Of a stretch of DNA of 64,000 nucleotides, positions 31,013-40,329 are shown in pieces (the first letter of the stretch is position 1; each line of letters opens with the position of its first letter). This stretch comes from Caenispirillum bisanense. GTDB taxonomy: Bacteria > Pseudomonadota > Alphaproteobacteria > Rhodospirillales > Rhodospirillaceae. Made by a program: the position numbers and the translations under genes. The stretch is from positions 248,001 through 312,000 of the forward strand of contig NZ_OCNJ01000001.1 in the NCBI RefSeq assembly GCF_900230255.1, written 5' to 3'. The notes beneath the pieces were generated by a model. It was not told the origin of the DNA and ran no database searches. It was given only the letters and a program-made list of their open reading frames with translations.

Positions 31013-31450
31013 TCAGGAGCGGGCGGCTTCCGGCGCGGCACCGCCGTCGAGCAGGCGGAAGGGCACCTTGACGGCATAGGCGCCGTCGCCGAGCATCGCC
31101 TGCACCAGCAGGGTCACGGTCCAGAAGGCGGGGAATTCCCAGCCGCCGCCGGGGGCGCTGAACACCCAGCCGTTGCCGGCATGGGCCCACAGGGCGCCGA
31201 GCAGCACCGGCACCAGCAGCAGCGCCACGAGGCGGGTCCACAGGCCGAGGATGAGGGCGAGGCCGCCGGCGACCTCGGCGAAGATCACCAGATAGGCGAG
31301 CGGGCCGGGCAGGCCGATGCTCTCGAAGAAGCCGACGGTGCCGGCCGGCGTGAAGACGAAGACCTTCATCAGGCCGTGGGCCAGCACGGCGACGCCCAGC
31401 GTCAGGCGGAGCAGCAGGGCGGCGTAGGGGGCGAAGCGGGTATCGGTCAT
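31013..31450 (-). CDS. DoxX-family membrane protein
   Basis: 145 residues from the ATG at 31450, with GGAGG upstream. Four membrane segments and DoxX features: LLRLTLGVAVLAHGLMKVF in helix 1 and FAEVAGGLALILGLWTRLVALLL in the middle. DoxX proteins are linked to redox or sulphur metabolism and sometimes to oxidative stress; the function here is not known. Its promoter region at 31451-31592 is shared with no divergent gene. Confidence 0.85.
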   Translation of the reverse strand: MTDTRFAPYAALLLRLTLGVAVLAHGLMKVFVFTPAGTVGFFESIGLPGPLAYLVIFAEVAGGLALILGLWTRLVALLLVPVLLGALWAHAGNGWVFSAPGGGWEFPAFWTVTLLVQAMLGDGAYAVKVPFRLLDGGAAPEAARS

Positions 31451-31592
31451 GGCGGAAACCTCCGGGTCGTCGGGTTCTGGCGGGCGATGCGCGCCGCCGT
31501 TCATGAACCCGACTATGCCGGTCGGAATGACCGTGAACAATCTATCGAAATGGAACCTGTTCGTGTCCTGAATGGAAACGATGTGCCGGAGG

Positions 31593-32375
31593 TCAGACCT
31601 GCGTCACCACCGCCCACACGGCTCCGACGGCGACCAGGACGGCGCCCAGCGCCACCACCGGCGAGGCGAAGCGCAGGCCTTCGGCGGCACCGGCGGGGGC
31701 CGGCTTGCGGCCGGTGACCATGGCGCGGATCAGGTTCTCGCCCTTGACCGCCAGGTAGAACAGGGCGGCGGCGACGTGCAGGCCGATGAGCGTCAGCAGG
31801 GCGGGGAACAGGATGCCCTTGTGCCAGCCGGTGAGGGCGTCGCTGGTCTCCTTGCTCACCAGGCTGTAGAGCGGGCCTTCGGTGAAGATGTCGTCGTTGG
31901 CGAACAGGCCGGTGCCCGCCTGCGCCGCCAGCACCAGCAGCAGCGCCAGGATCATCCAGCCGCCCGCCGGGTTGTGGCCGAGGACGTAGGCCGCCGTCTC
32001 CTTGCCGCCGCCGAATGCCGTGCGCAGGTAGCGGACGACGGCCGCCGGCCCCTTCACGAAGTCGCCGAACCGGGCGGTGGTGGAGCCGAACAGCCCGTAG
32101 AGCACCCGCCAGATCACCAGGGCCAGCACGCCGTAGCCCATCAGCATGTGCTGCGCCATCTGCCCGGTCGGCACGGTCCAGCCGAGAATCGTCGCGCCGC
32201 CCAGCGGGCCGAGGGGGATGGCGGTGTTCTCGCCGGTCCACCACAGGCCGGCGATGAGCAGCACGAGCGTCCAGTGGAACAGGCGTGTCGGCAGGTCCCA
32301 CACGCGCACCGGCTTCAGGCTGCCGAACTGCCGGCGCGCCGCGTGGTCGGGCGGAAGGGAGGCTTGCATGGTCAT
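31593..32375 (-). CDS. Cytochrome b561-type diheme protein
   Basis: 260 residues from the ATG at 32375; another ATG two codons on is equally possible. The family block VWDLPTRLFHWTLVLLIAGLWWTGE with a haem-ligand histidine, then MAQHMLMGYGVLALVIWRVLYGLFGS, and a later histidine in GWHKGILFPALLTLIGLHVAAALFY, gives four membrane helices and two haem b. Known relatives feed electrons from quinol to cytochrome c' or other periplasmic carriers. It is divergent from the membrane-protein gene at 32549. Confidence 0.9.
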   Translation of the reverse strand: MTMQASLPPDHAARRQFGSLKPVRVWDLPTRLFHWTLVLLIAGLWWTGENTAIPLGPLGGATILGWTVPTGQMAQHMLMGYGVLALVIWRVLYGLFGSTTARFGDFVKGPAAVVRYLRTAFGGGKETAAYVLGHNPAGGWMILALLLVLAAQAGTGLFANDDIFTEGPLYSLVSKETSDALTGWHKGILFPALLTLIGLHVAAALFYLAVKGENLIRAMVTGRKPAPAGAAEGLRFASPVVALGAVLVAVGAVWAVVTQV

Positions 32376-32548
32376 GGCGGTCGTCTCACGGCTGTTGCGG
32401 CGGATCTGGACATCCCTCCGGCGGAGCCCGGCGGAACCGGTTGAACCCGGCGGCATCTTGGTGTTGGGTACGGGCTCCGCCGGGACCATACGCAATGCTG
32501 GACCGGCGCGTCCACTCACCCCTTCGTGAAGAGAGGCTTTGCCGCCGC

Positions 32549-33385
32549 ATGGTGGACCTGGTGCTGTCCCTCGCGCTGCCCTTCCTGGTGGCCGTCGCCG
32601 TGGCCGGCGTGCTGCGCCTGTCGGCGGGGCCGGAGCGCGGCGGCCGTCTCACCGGGGCGGGGCTCGCCGTCGGCTTCCTCGGCTGGTGGCTGTGGGCGCG
32701 CGGCCTGTCGCCGATGGTGGCCGAGCCCATCCATCTGGCGCCGCACGTGACCCTCGGCGGCCTGCTGCTGGGGGCCGCCGCCGACGGCTGGATCGGGCGC
32801 CGGGCGGCGGCCTGGGCCGTGGCGGCGGTGTTCTCGGCCGCCTGCCTGTGGGCGCTGGCCGGCATGCCGGGCGACCTGGCGGCGGTGGCGGCGCAAGGGC
32901 TGCCGCTGCTGGCCGTGGCGGCGCTGTGGGGGCTGTCGGTGGCGGTGCCGGCGCGGGCCGCCACGACGGCGCCGGCGGCGCTGCTGCTGCTGGCCATGGC
33001 GGCGCTCGGGCTGGCGGGGGCGGCGGCGGCCTTCGGCGTCGCGGGCGTGACGGCGGCGGCGCTGGCGCTGGCGGCGGCGAGCCTCGGCGTACTGGTATGG
33101 GGACCGGCGGCGGCGGCGCAACCCGGCTGGGTGCCGGCGCTGGCCGGCGGCGGCACCTTCACGGCGCTGGCTGCGGCCCTGGTGGCGGCGGAGCCCGGCG
33201 CGGCCGGCCCATTGGCAGTGCTGGCGCTGGTGTTCCTGGCCGAGCCGACGGCGGCGCGTCTGCCGGCCGGCGGTGCCCGCCTCGCGACGCTGGCCCGGCC
33301 GTTGTGGCTCGCGGCGGTTGCGGCGGTGCCGGCGGCGCTGGCCGGCTTCCTCGCCCAGGTCGCGGCGAGAGTCTCTTCCGGCTGA
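32549..33385 (+). CDS. Alanine-rich multi-span membrane protein, unknown
   Basis: 278 residues from the ATG at 32549 with AGAGG upstream. About eight hydrophobic segments of Ala, Leu, Val and Gly run through the whole length; no polar motif stands out. GC content at third positions looks like its neighbours. I do not recognise a family. It follows a divergent promoter region of 173 bases shared with the cytochrome b561 gene. Confidence 0.6.
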   Translation: MVDLVLSLALPFLVAVAVAGVLRLSAGPERGGRLTGAGLAVGFLGWWLWARGLSPMVAEPIHLAPHVTLGGLLLGAAADGWIGRRAAAWAVAAVFSAACLWALAGMPGDLAAVAAQGLPLLAVAALWGLSVAVPARAATTAPAALLLLAMAALGLAGAAAAFGVAGVTAAALALAAASLGVLVWGPAAAAQPGWVPALAGGGTFTALAAALVAAEPGAAGPLAVLALVFLAEPTAARLPAGGARLATLARPLWLAAVAAVPAALAGFLAQVAARVSSG

Positions 33386-33485
33386 GGCCGTTGCGCCGCA
33401 TAACCGGACGTACTACCCTTGATGCCGGGGCCGCGACGGACCGACACCGGTCGTCGACGGCCCGCATGCGCATCGTGAGGCTTTC

Positions 33486-34556
33486 TTGAACCGCCCGCTC
33501 ATCGTCGCCCTCGCCGGGGCCGTGGTCGTCATCGTCGCCCTCATCCTCACCTTCACGGTGGGATTGGAGGAGGACGAGGACACCGCGCCGGCGCCCGTCG
33601 CCGCCACCGAGGCGCCCGCCGCCCAGACCGCCGTTCCCGCCCCGACTTCGACGACACCGTCGCCGACGACGGCCCCCGCCGTCACGCCGGCGGCGCCCGC
33701 CGAGGCCGGGCAGCCGTCGTTCGACGTCGTGCGCATCGACCGCCAGGGCAATGCCGTCATGGCCGGGCGCGCCGCCCCGGAGTCCGAGGTGGTCATCACC
33801 GACGGCGACGAGGAACTGGGCCGCGTCAAGGCCGACGCCCGCGGCGAATGGGTCTTCCTGCCCGACAAGCCGCTGCCGGCCGGCACGCGCGAGCTGGGCC
33901 TGCGCAGCATCGGCCCCGATGGCGCCACCACCGCCGTCGCCGAGGGCTCCGTCGTGCTCATGGTGCCCGAGCCGGGCGCCGGCGCCGACCGCCCGCCGCT
34001 GGCGGTGCAGACGACGCCGGGCGGGCCGAGCCGCGTGCTGCAGGCCCCCGCACCGCTGCTCGCCGACATGCGCGAGCCCGAGGACCCCGCCGCCGGCCCG
34101 ACGGTCATCGACGTGGTCGACTACGACGCCGAGGGCAACCTGAGCTTCGGCGGCCGCGCCGCCCCCGGAACGGTGGTGCAGGGCTACGTCGACAACACCT
34201 TCGCCGGCCGCACCGTCGCCGGCGACGACGGCCGCTGGTCCATCACCCCCACCACGCCGGTCGTGCCGGGCGAGCACGCCCTGCGCGCCGATGCCATCGG
34301 CGGCAACGGCGAGGTCGCCTCGCGCGCCGAGATCCCGTTCCTCCGTCCGGAAAGCGTGGACGTGCCCGACGGCGAGCGCGCCGTCGTGGTGCAGCCCGGC
34401 AACAGCCTGTGGCGCATCGCCCGCCGCACGCTCGGCAGCGGCGCCGACTACACGCTGATCTACGAAGCCAACCGCGACCAGATCCGCGACCCGAACCTCA
34501 TCTACCCCGGCCAAGTGATCCTGCTGCCGGGCGGCGACGGCAACGGCAACGGCTGA
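33486..34556 (+). CDS. LysM peptidoglycan-binding protein with Ig-like repeats
   Basis: 356 residues from a TTG at 33486 with GAGG nearby. Residues 1-25 are a signal anchor (LIVALAGAVVVIVALILTFTVGL). A Pro/Ala/Thr-rich linker follows. Two similar Ig-like modules begin with FDVVRIDRQGNAVMAGRAAPESEV (about 85-140) and IDVVDYDAEGNLSFGGRAAPG (about 205-270). The C-terminus is a LysM domain (VVVQPGNSLWRIARRTLGSGADYTLIYEANRDQIRDPNLIYPGQVILLP) that binds peptidoglycan. Tethered to the inner membrane, it could span the periplasm. Its protein partners are unknown. Confidence 0.88.
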   Translation: MNRPLIVALAGAVVVIVALILTFTVGLEEDEDTAPAPVAATEAPAAQTAVPAPTSTTPSPTTAPAVTPAAPAEAGQPSFDVVRIDRQGNAVMAGRAAPESEVVITDGDEELGRVKADARGEWVFLPDKPLPAGTRELGLRSIGPDGATTAVAEGSVVLMVPEPGAGADRPPLAVQTTPGGPSRVLQAPAPLLADMREPEDPAAGPTVIDVVDYDAEGNLSFGGRAAPGTVVQGYVDNTFAGRTVAGDDGRWSITPTTPVVPGEHALRADAIGGNGEVASRAEIPFLRPESVDVPDGERAVVVQPGNSLWRIARRTLGSGADYTLIYEANRDQIRDPNLIYPGQVILLPGGDGNGNG

Positions 34557-34581
34557 GCCTGCGGGCCGACGCAGGCGGCGC

Positions 34582-35457
34582 TCAGGCGTCGCCGGGCCGC
34601 GCCCCCGCCAGTTCCACCACCAGCGCGCCGAGCGTCTTCACCGGCACGATGATGCGCACCGGCACCGGCACGTCGAGGCCGAAGGTCTCGCCCGGCGCCA
34701 GCAGCACATCGGCGGTCACCTCCTTGCGGCTGTTCCAGCGGCGCGAGGTGCCGGCCAGCGTCTCGTAGCGCACGTCGGCCCGCCAGCCCTCACCGGCGAA
34801 GCCACCCGCGCTCACCGCCGCCGGGGCGAAGCCCGCCACCGTCAGGCGATAGAGGCGGCGGCCGTCGTAGACGGTCACCGGCTCGCCCGCCACGCCGGAC
34901 GCGGCGTCGCCCGTAGCGCCGGACGCGGCGTCGCCCGTAGCGCCGGACGCGGCGTCGCCCGTAGCGGCGGCGATGAGGGTGAGCAGCGCCGACAGCGGGT
35001 CGACGCTGCCTTCGGTCAGGTGCGGCGGCACCGGCTCGCGCTCGTCGGGATCGGGCGGCGGCTCGACGCGCGCCTCGGGCAGGGGCGGCGTCTGCCACGA
35101 CAGGACGGCGGTGCGCTGCTCGCCACGCCAGGTGCTGTCGCTGCGGAAGCTGTGCGGCTCGGCGCGGCCGTCGGCCTCCCCCAGGGTGCCGGCGGCGGCG
35201 GAGCGGCTGGTGAAGCTGGTGAAGGTGCCGAGCAGCCCGTCGGCCACCAGATCCGAGGTCATGCTGTAGGCCCCGCCGGCCGCTTCCGGCAGGTCGACGG
35301 CGAGGTCGGCGCGGGCGACGTCGAAGCCGCCCAGGCGGAACTGGTAGGTGAGCACGGTGTCGGCGGCGGCATGGGCCGGGCCGGCGGCGGCCAGCACGGC
35401 GGCGGCGCACAGGGAAGCGAGGGCGGCGCGGGCGGGACCGGCAGGGGACGGACGCAT
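34582..35457 (-). CDS. DUF3108-family secreted protein
   Basis: 291 residues from the ATG at 35457. Signal peptide at 1-31 (LASLCAAAVLAAAGPAHAA). The mature protein shows DUF3108 features: LTYQFRLGGFDVARADLAVDL near the start, SDLVADGLLGTFTSFTSRS, and a C-terminal strand-rich region. It carries an in-frame array of three 8-residue repeats (TGDAASGA), encoded by three 24-base direct repeats. Function unknown; likely periplasmic. Confidence 0.85.
   Translation of the reverse strand: MRPSPAGPARAALASLCAAAVLAAAGPAHAAADTVLTYQFRLGGFDVARADLAVDLPEAAGGAYSMTSDLVADGLLGTFTSFTSRSAAAGTLGEADGRAEPHSFRSDSTWRGEQRTAVLSWQTPPLPEARVEPPPDPDEREPVPPHLTEGSVDPLSALLTLIAAATGDAASGATGDAASGATGDAASGVAGEPVTVYDGRRLYRLTVAGFAPAAVSAGGFAGEGWRADVRYETLAGTSRRWNSRKEVTADVLLAPGETFGLDVPVPVRIIVPVKTLGALVVELAGARPGDA
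34894..34965. repeat. Three tandem 24-base repeats inside the DUF3108 gene
   Basis: The unit starts GCCGGACGCGGCGTCGCCC; copies are at 34894-34917, 34918-34941 and 34942-34965, apparently identical. They encode an 8-residue repeat in frame, so slippage would change protein length without frameshifting. Confidence 0.9.
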
Positions 35458-35547
35458 GGGCGCTCCTTCGGCGGGCGGCGACGGGCCGCGGCGGACGGTC
35501 TTCCCCCTATGTAGCCCCGCGGCGGCCGCCGCCAAGCCCCCGCCCCC

Positions 35548-35988
35548 TCAGCCGGCGGCGCGGTACTGCTTCAGCAGCGGCAGGTACGGATCCACCTTCA
35601 GCAGGAATGTGGCCAGCGTCGCCATCAGGCGGTCGGCGGTCATGGGCGGATCGAGCAACTCGCGCCCGCCGACCACGATGCGGCGGTCGCGGGTGACGTG
35701 GACCAGCGGCCCGATGTCCTCGCGCATGGCGTCGACGATGGCCTTGAGGTCAGCGAAGGCCTGCGGCTGCTCGGCGGCGTAGGGCAGGGGGCCCAGGTCG
35801 GCGGCGATGCGCACGCGCGCGCCCTCGGTGTCGTGGCGGTAGCGGGCGACGAACTCGACGTCGCGCCAGCGGAAGCGGAAGTGCTGGGTGGCGCGGTCCT
35901 GCTGGGCCAGCAGCGTGCCGTCCGCCGTCACCTTCACGTGGCGCAGGCGCATGGGCAGGCCGGCTTCGTCGATTCTCACCTTGGTCAT
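35548..35988 (-). CDS. Conserved-looking protein of unknown function
   Basis: 146 residues, no signal peptide or membrane segment. The first half is beta-rich (RWRDVEFVARYRHDTEGARVRIAADLGPLPY), the second is helical and ends with LKVDPYLPLLKQYRAAG. I recognise no family. It is divergent from psd across 176 bases. Confidence 0.6.
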   Translation of the reverse strand: MTKVRIDEAGLPMRLRHVKVTADGTLLAQQDRATQHFRFRWRDVEFVARYRHDTEGARVRIAADLGPLPYAAEQPQAFADLKAIVDAMREDIGPLVHVTRDRRIVVGGRELLDPPMTADRLMATLATFLLKVDPYLPLLKQYRAAG

Positions 35989-36081
35989 GATGCGGCGCGG
36001 CTACTCTTGTGGAACGGCGTCGGGCCACCACTCTAGCACCGGCCGCGCCGCCTTCGCCATGCCGTTGAAAAAAGCGCCTTA

Positions 36082-36102
36082 ACCCCGCTTGCGGCGCGGG
36101 GT
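36082..36102. other. Stem-loop ahead of psd
   Basis: ACCCCGC (36082-36088) and GCGGGGT (36096-36102) form a 7-base stem with loop TTGCGGC in the divergent region. It is possibly an operator; no T-run follows. Confidence 0.3.
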
Positions 36103-36164
36103 AAGGTCGCAACGGCCGCCGTCCGCGCCCCGTTGTTTTCCCTCGAAGCTGGAGCCCCCTGCCC

Positions 36165-36875
36165 GTGACCACCGAGTTCAACGTATCCTGGCGTCGTTAC
36201 CTGCTGCCGCCGCTGCATCCCGAAGGGCCGAAGTTCGTCGCGATCTTCGCCGTCATCGGCCTGCTCCTGTGGTGGGCGTGGGAGCCGCTGGGCTTCGTGG
36301 GTGCGGCGCTGACCGTCTGGTGCTTCTACTTCTTCCGCGACCCCGACCGCTCGACGCCGATCCGCTCCGGCCTGATCATCACGCCGGCCAGCGGCATCGT
36401 CAGCCTGATCACCCACGTGCCGCCGCCGCGCCAGCTGGACATGGGCGACGAGCCGCGCTGGCGCGTGTCGGTGTTCATGAGCGTCTTCGACTGCCACGTG
36501 AACCGCGTGCCGGCCGGCGGCGAGATCAAGAAGATCGTCTACGTCCCCGGCAAGTTCGTGAACGCCAGCCTCGACAAGGCGAGCGAGCACAACGAACGCA
36601 ACCTGGTGCGCCTGGAGATGGCCGACGGCCGCGACATCGCCTTCGTGCAGATCGCCGGCCTGGTGGCCCGCCGCATCCGTTGCGACGCCCGCGAAGGCCA
36701 GACCTTCCGCACCGGCGAACGCTACGGCCTGATCCGCTTCGGCAGCCGCCTCGACATCTACCTGCCGCCGGGCGTCGAGCCGCTGGTCACCCTCGGCCAG
36801 TCGTGCATCTCCGGCGAGACGGTGATCGCCGACGCCCTGTCCGACGAGAAACGCCGCGAAGGGGAGGCCCGCTGA
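36165..36875 (+). CDS. psd: Phosphatidylserine decarboxylase, short type
   Basis: 236 residues from a GTG at 36165. It converts phosphatidylserine to phosphatidylethanolamine at the inner membrane. The proenzyme is self-cleaved; the pyruvoyl-forming site is in [12 protein letters not shown], the G-S pair of the short (PSD type 2) class. [17 protein letters not shown] is the conserved HxNR block. Two hydrophobic segments sit at about 25-60. The psd stop lies four bases before the pssA start. Confidence 0.94.
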   Translation: MTTEFNVSWRRYLLPPLHPEGPKFVAIFAVIGLLLWWAWEPLGFVGAALTVWCFYFFRDPDRSTPIRSGLIITPASGIVSLITHVPPPRQLDMGDEPRWRVSVFMSVFDCHVNRVPAGGEIKKIVYVPGKFVNASLDKASEHNERNLVRLEMADGRDIAFVQIAGLVARRIRCDAREGQTFRTGERYGLIRFGSRLDIYLPPGVEPLVTLGQSCISGETVIADALSDEKRREGEAR

Positions 36876-36879
36876 ACCC

Positions 36880-37749
36880 ATGATCGCTCCGAACCGCCGT
36901 CCGCGCCTGCGGGCCCTGCCGATCAACAAGATGATCCCCAACATGGTGACCCTGCTGGCGCTGGCCGCCGGGCTCACCTCCATCCGCTACGGCCTGCGCG
37001 GCGAGTTCGAGCGGGCGGTGGTGGCGATCATCCTGGCGGGCATCCTGGACGGCATGGACGGGCGCATCGCCCGCATGCTGCGCGGCACGACCAAGTTCGG
37101 AGCGGAACTGGACAGCCTGTCGGACTTCCTGTCCTTCGGCGTGGCGCCGGCCATGCTGCTCTACCTGTGGACCATGAACGACGCCGGCGGCGCCGGCTGG
37201 GCGCTGGTACTGCTGTTCGCCACCTGCTCCGCTTTGCGCCTGGCGCGCTTCAACACCATGCTCGGCGATCCCGAGCCGCCGGCGTGGTCGCGCAACTACT
37301 TCGTCGGCGTGCCGGCCCCGGCGGCGGCCTTCCTCGGCCTGCTGCCCATGATGCTGAGCTTCCAGCTGGGCGACAGTTTCTTCGGCGAGCCGGCGGTGGT
37401 GGCGGTGTTCATGGTCGGCGTCGGGCTGCTCATGGTCAGCCGCATGCCGACCTATTCCTTCAAGCGCGTGCACGTGCCGCGCAAGGCGGCGCTGCCCATC
37501 ATGATCGTGGTCGGCCTGCTGGCGGCCTTCCTGGTCACCAACCCGTGGACGACCCTGTCGGTCATCGGGCTGGTCTACCTCGCCACCATCCCGCTGGCCT
37601 GGCGCAGCTACCATCGCCTGAAGGCCAAGAGCCGCCTCGCCGAAGCGGAGGAGGCCGCCGAGGCCGCCGACGGCCCGGCGCCTGCGGCCGCCGACGGCGA
37701 GGAGCCTGCCGACGGCGATCTCGACCGGCCGCCGCCCAGCCGCAGCTGA
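36880..37749 (+). CDS. pssA: CDP-diacylglycerol-serine O-phosphatidyltransferase
   Basis: 289 residues. The CDP-alcohol phosphotransferase motif is intact: D-G-M-D-G-R-I-A-R followed by G and two Asp residues in GAELDSLSD. About eight membrane spans. It makes phosphatidylserine, the substrate of the adjacent psd product; the pair is the usual alphaproteobacterial order. The C-terminal tail is hydrophilic and acidic (EAEEAAEAADGPAPAAADGEEPADGD). A terminator follows at 37787-37818. Confidence 0.96.
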   Translation: MIAPNRRPRLRALPINKMIPNMVTLLALAAGLTSIRYGLRGEFERAVVAIILAGILDGMDGRIARMLRGTTKFGAELDSLSDFLSFGVAPAMLLYLWTMNDAGGAGWALVLLFATCSALRLARFNTMLGDPEPPAWSRNYFVGVPAPAAAFLGLLPMMLSFQLGDSFFGEPAVVAVFMVGVGLLMVSRMPTYSFKRVHVPRKAALPIMIVVGLLAAFLVTNPWTTLSVIGLVYLATIPLAWRSYHRLKAKSRLAEAEEAAEAADGPAPAAADGEEPADGDLDRPPPSRS

Positions 37750-38209
37750 CGCCGCCGGCGCGACTGCTCCTTCCTCCGATGCCGTCCGAGCCCGCGCCGA
37801 GCGCGGGCTCGTCCTTTAGGCGGCACTGGAGGGGGCGGCATAATGCCAAAGTAGTTTAACTTTATCTCAAGCGCGGAATGAGAGACTGTTCCGCGAAATG
37901 CGACGGCTCGACTGCGGTTCGCTATCCGATCAGGTGCGTGTGGATCCTTCTGGCGGGTGGCGGAACCCTTGCGGACGCGCGAAAATGCTGGCCCCCTACG
38001 CCGAATCCAAGCGACAATGTCGCCTTCTGAGTGCGGGCCGCGGACGTCCCTATCCCGCATAGGATGTGCGGCATGCGCCTTGCTGGGCTCCACGCGCGCC
38101 GGGCCGGTCATGCCGTCTTGCCCGGGGTCACTGTGCACCCGGGTTGCGGTGCACCACCTCCCGCCGTCACCGCCGAAGGACGATGCGGCTGTACATCGGA
38201 GTGCTCGTC
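37750..38209. other. Region between pssA and the chemoreceptor
   Basis: 460 bases without a supported gene. It holds the pssA terminator, an A/T-rich stretch at 37849-37870, a 7-base inverted repeat CGCGGAA/TTCCGCG (37872-37878 and 37889-37895, loop 10 bases) and GCGACA-A-TGTCGC (38013-38025). These are probably the promoter and regulatory part of the chemoreceptor gene. Confidence 0.5.
37787..37818 (+). terminator. Rho-independent terminator after pssA
   Basis: CGAGCCCGCGC (37787-37797) pairs with GCGCGGGCTCG (37801-37811) over loop CGA, followed by TCCTTTAG. Confidence 0.8.
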
Positions 38210-39913
38210 ATGTCCCTGTTCGCCCGCCTGAAGATCAGCACGAAGATGCTGCTCGTCATCGGCCTGCTGTCTCTCGTGGCGGTCGCCATCGCCGTCACCG
38301 GCTCCACCGGCATTTCGCGGGTCGCCGCCAATGCCGAGGAGCTTTTCGTCGCCGGCGTCGAGATGCGCGACAGCGCCCGCCTCGGCCGCAACGTCATCGA
38401 ACTCAACCGTGTGGAATACGGCGTGGCGGCCGATCCGGATACCGCCGCCGCCGCCCGGGCCGACGCCGACAAGCTCATGGCCGAGTTCACGTCGCGCCTC
38501 GACGGCCTGGAAGCGACCGCCGACGACCGCCAGAAGCAGCTCCTCGCCGCCGTGGAGCAGCGCCTCACCGCCTACCGCGGTGAACTCGACGACACCCTGG
38601 CCGTCGCCGGCAAGGTCGCCGCCGCGGTCGAGATCTCCGAGGCCCAGCGCGAGGTGCTGGCGTCGGTGGAGGCCAGCCGGGTCGCAGCCCGTGCCCTGCG
38701 CGATCAGGTGACGGAGTACATCGAATACACCACGGCGAAGGGCGAGAGCCTGAACACCGCCTCGCGCGCCGACTCGTCGTTCTTCTCCACCGTCATGGTG
38801 GTGGTGGCGGCGGTGGGCGTCGTCGCCGGCTTCATCGGCGGCATGCTGGTGTCGCGCTTCGGCATCGTCGGCCCGATCACCCGCATCGTCGCCGTGCTGC
38901 GCGAACTGGCCGGCGGCAATCTGTCCGTCACCGTGCCCGGCGCCGACCGCAAGGACGAAATCGGCGACATCGCCCATGCCACCCTGGTGTTCCAGCAGAA
39001 CATGGTCCGCAACAAGGAGATGGAGGCGGAGGCCAAGGCCGCCGAACTGCGCTCCGCGGCCGAGCGCAAGCGCGCCATGAACGAGATGGCCGACAGCTTC
39101 GAGCGCACGGTGAACACCGTGGTCGAGGCCGTCTCCGCCGCCGCCGCCGAACTGCAGGCCAGCGCCGAGAGCATGTCGGCCATGGCCGAGGAGACCTCGC
39201 GCCAGTCCACCGCCGTCGCCGCGGCCTCGGAACAGGCGACCACCAACGTGCAGACGGTGGCGAGCGCCGCCGACGAGCTGTCCGCCTCCATCACCGAAAT
39301 CTCGCGCCGCGTCGCCGACGCCAGCCGCATGTCGGCGGAAGCCGACAGCCAGGCCCAGGCCGCCGTGTCCGAGGTGCAGGGCCTCGCCCAGGCCTCCGCC
39401 AAGATCGGCGAGGTGGTCAGCCTCATCACCGACATCGCCGAGCAGACCAACCTGCTCGCCCTGAACGCGACCATCGAAGCGGCCCGCGCCGGCGACGCCG
39501 GCAAGGGCTTTGCGGTCGTGGCCAACGAGGTCAAGGCGCTGGCCAACCAGACGGCGCGCGCCACCGACGAGATTTCCGGCCAGATCCAGGCGGTGCAGCA
39601 GGCGACCAAGCACGCCGCCGGCACCATCGACGCCATCGGCGGCACCATCCGCGGCCTGACCGAAATCTCGGCCGGCGTCGCCTCGGCGGTGGAGGAGCAG
39701 AACGCCGCCACCCAGGAAATCGCCCGCAACGTCGATCAGGCCGCCATCGGCACCCGCGAAGTGTCGTCCAACATCGAAGGCGTCCGCCAGGCCGCCGGCG
39801 AGAGCGGCGCGGCGGCGGGGCAGGTGCTGTCCTCTGCCGGCGAACTGTCCCGGCAGGCCGCCACGCTGAAGTCCCAGGTCCGCGAGTTCATCGCCACCGT
39901 CCGGGCGGCGTGA
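38210..39913 (+). CDS. Methyl-accepting chemotaxis protein
   Basis: 567 residues from the ATG at 38210, with GGAG upstream; an in-frame ATG at 38183 is possible. First membrane helix at about 12-33, a helical periplasmic ligand domain (about 34-185), second membrane helix ([20 protein letters not shown], about 190-215), HAMP domain ([20 protein letters not shown]), then the coiled-coil signalling domain whose tip [35 protein letters not shown] binds CheA and CheW. There is no CheR-docking pentapeptide at the C-terminus. The ligand is unknown. Confidence 0.94.
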   Translation: MSLFARLKISTKMLLVIGLLSLVAVAIAVTGSTGISRVAANAEELFVAGVEMRDSARLGRNVIELNRVEYGVAADPDTAAAARADADKLMAEFTSRLDGLEATADDRQKQLLAAVEQRLTAYRGELDDTLAVAGKVAAAVEISEAQREVLASVEASRVAARALRDQVTEYIEYTTAKGESLNTASRADSSFFSTVMVVVAAVGVVAGFIGGMLVSRFGIVGPITRIVAVLRELAGGNLSVTVPGADRKDEIGDIAHATLVFQQNMVRNKEMEAEAKAAELRSAAERKRAMNEMADSFERTVNTVVEAVSAAAAELQASAESMSAMAEETSRQSTAVAAASEQATTNVQTVASAADELSASITEISRRVADASRMSAEADSQAQAAVSEVQGLAQASAKIGEVVSLITDIAEQTNLLALNATIEAARAGDAGKGFAVVANEVKALANQTARATDEISGQIQAVQQATKHAAGTIDAIGGTIRGLTEISAGVASAVEEQNAATQEIARNVDQAAIGTREVSSNIEGVRQAAGESGAAAGQVLSSAGELSRQAATLKSQVREFIATVRAA

Positions 39914-39923
39914 GGGTGGGGTA

Positions 39924-39954
39924 GAGAAAGCGGCGTCTTCGGACGCCCTTTCTC
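39924..39954. terminator. Terminator with UUCG tetraloop
   Basis: GGCGTC-TTCG-GACGCC (39932-39947) is extended by GAGAAAG (39924-39930) pairing with CTTTCTC (39948-39954), with one bulged C at 39931. It follows the chemoreceptor stop and precedes the converging antitoxin gene, so it may serve both. Confidence 0.85.
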
Positions 39955-39998
39955 GTCTGCCGTCGGCGCGAGCCGGGGAGAACGGCTCCGGCCGGTGC

Positions 39999-40316
39999 TC
40001 AGGGTGCGCCCGGCTTGTCGGGCGTCAACAACTCGATCTTCAGCTCACCGCCGACGGCGCGGGCTGCCTTCGCCATCATTTCCAGCGACACGCCGACGTT
40101 CGCGGGGTCGAGCACCCGGTCCAATTGGCTGCGGCTGGTGCCCATGCGGGCTGCCATGGTCGTCTTGCTGATGTGTTGGGACTTGCGCAGTTCGTCCATC
40201 TGCCAGGCGAGCACGGCCTTGGTGGCCGCCGCGTACACCTCGTCCTTCTGGCCCGTCTCCGCCAGCAGCGCTTCCAGCGTCTCGCCGGCGGGATCGATCG
40301 CGTCGTGATTGCTCAT
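39999..40316 (-). CDS. XRE-family antitoxin (HigA-like)
   Basis: 105 residues. A helix-turn-helix of the Cro/C1 type at about 50-75 (ISKTTMAARMGTSRSQLDRVLDP) and a helical rest. It is encoded after the toxin gene (14 bases between), the reversed toxin-first order typical of HigBA-like systems. It should bind and block the toxin and repress the operon through the operator at 40707-40722. Confidence 0.88.
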   Translation of the reverse strand: MSNHDAIDPAGETLEALLAETGQKDEVYAAATKAVLAWQMDELRKSQHISKTTMAARMGTSRSQLDRVLDPANVGVSLEMMAKAARAVGGELKIELLTPDKPGAP

Positions 40317-40329
40317 GTCCTGCCCTTCG

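Noticed and set aside
36082-36102. Terminator before psd
   Set aside because: Stem-loop lacks a T-run and sits in a divergent promoter region, so a terminator makes no sense there.
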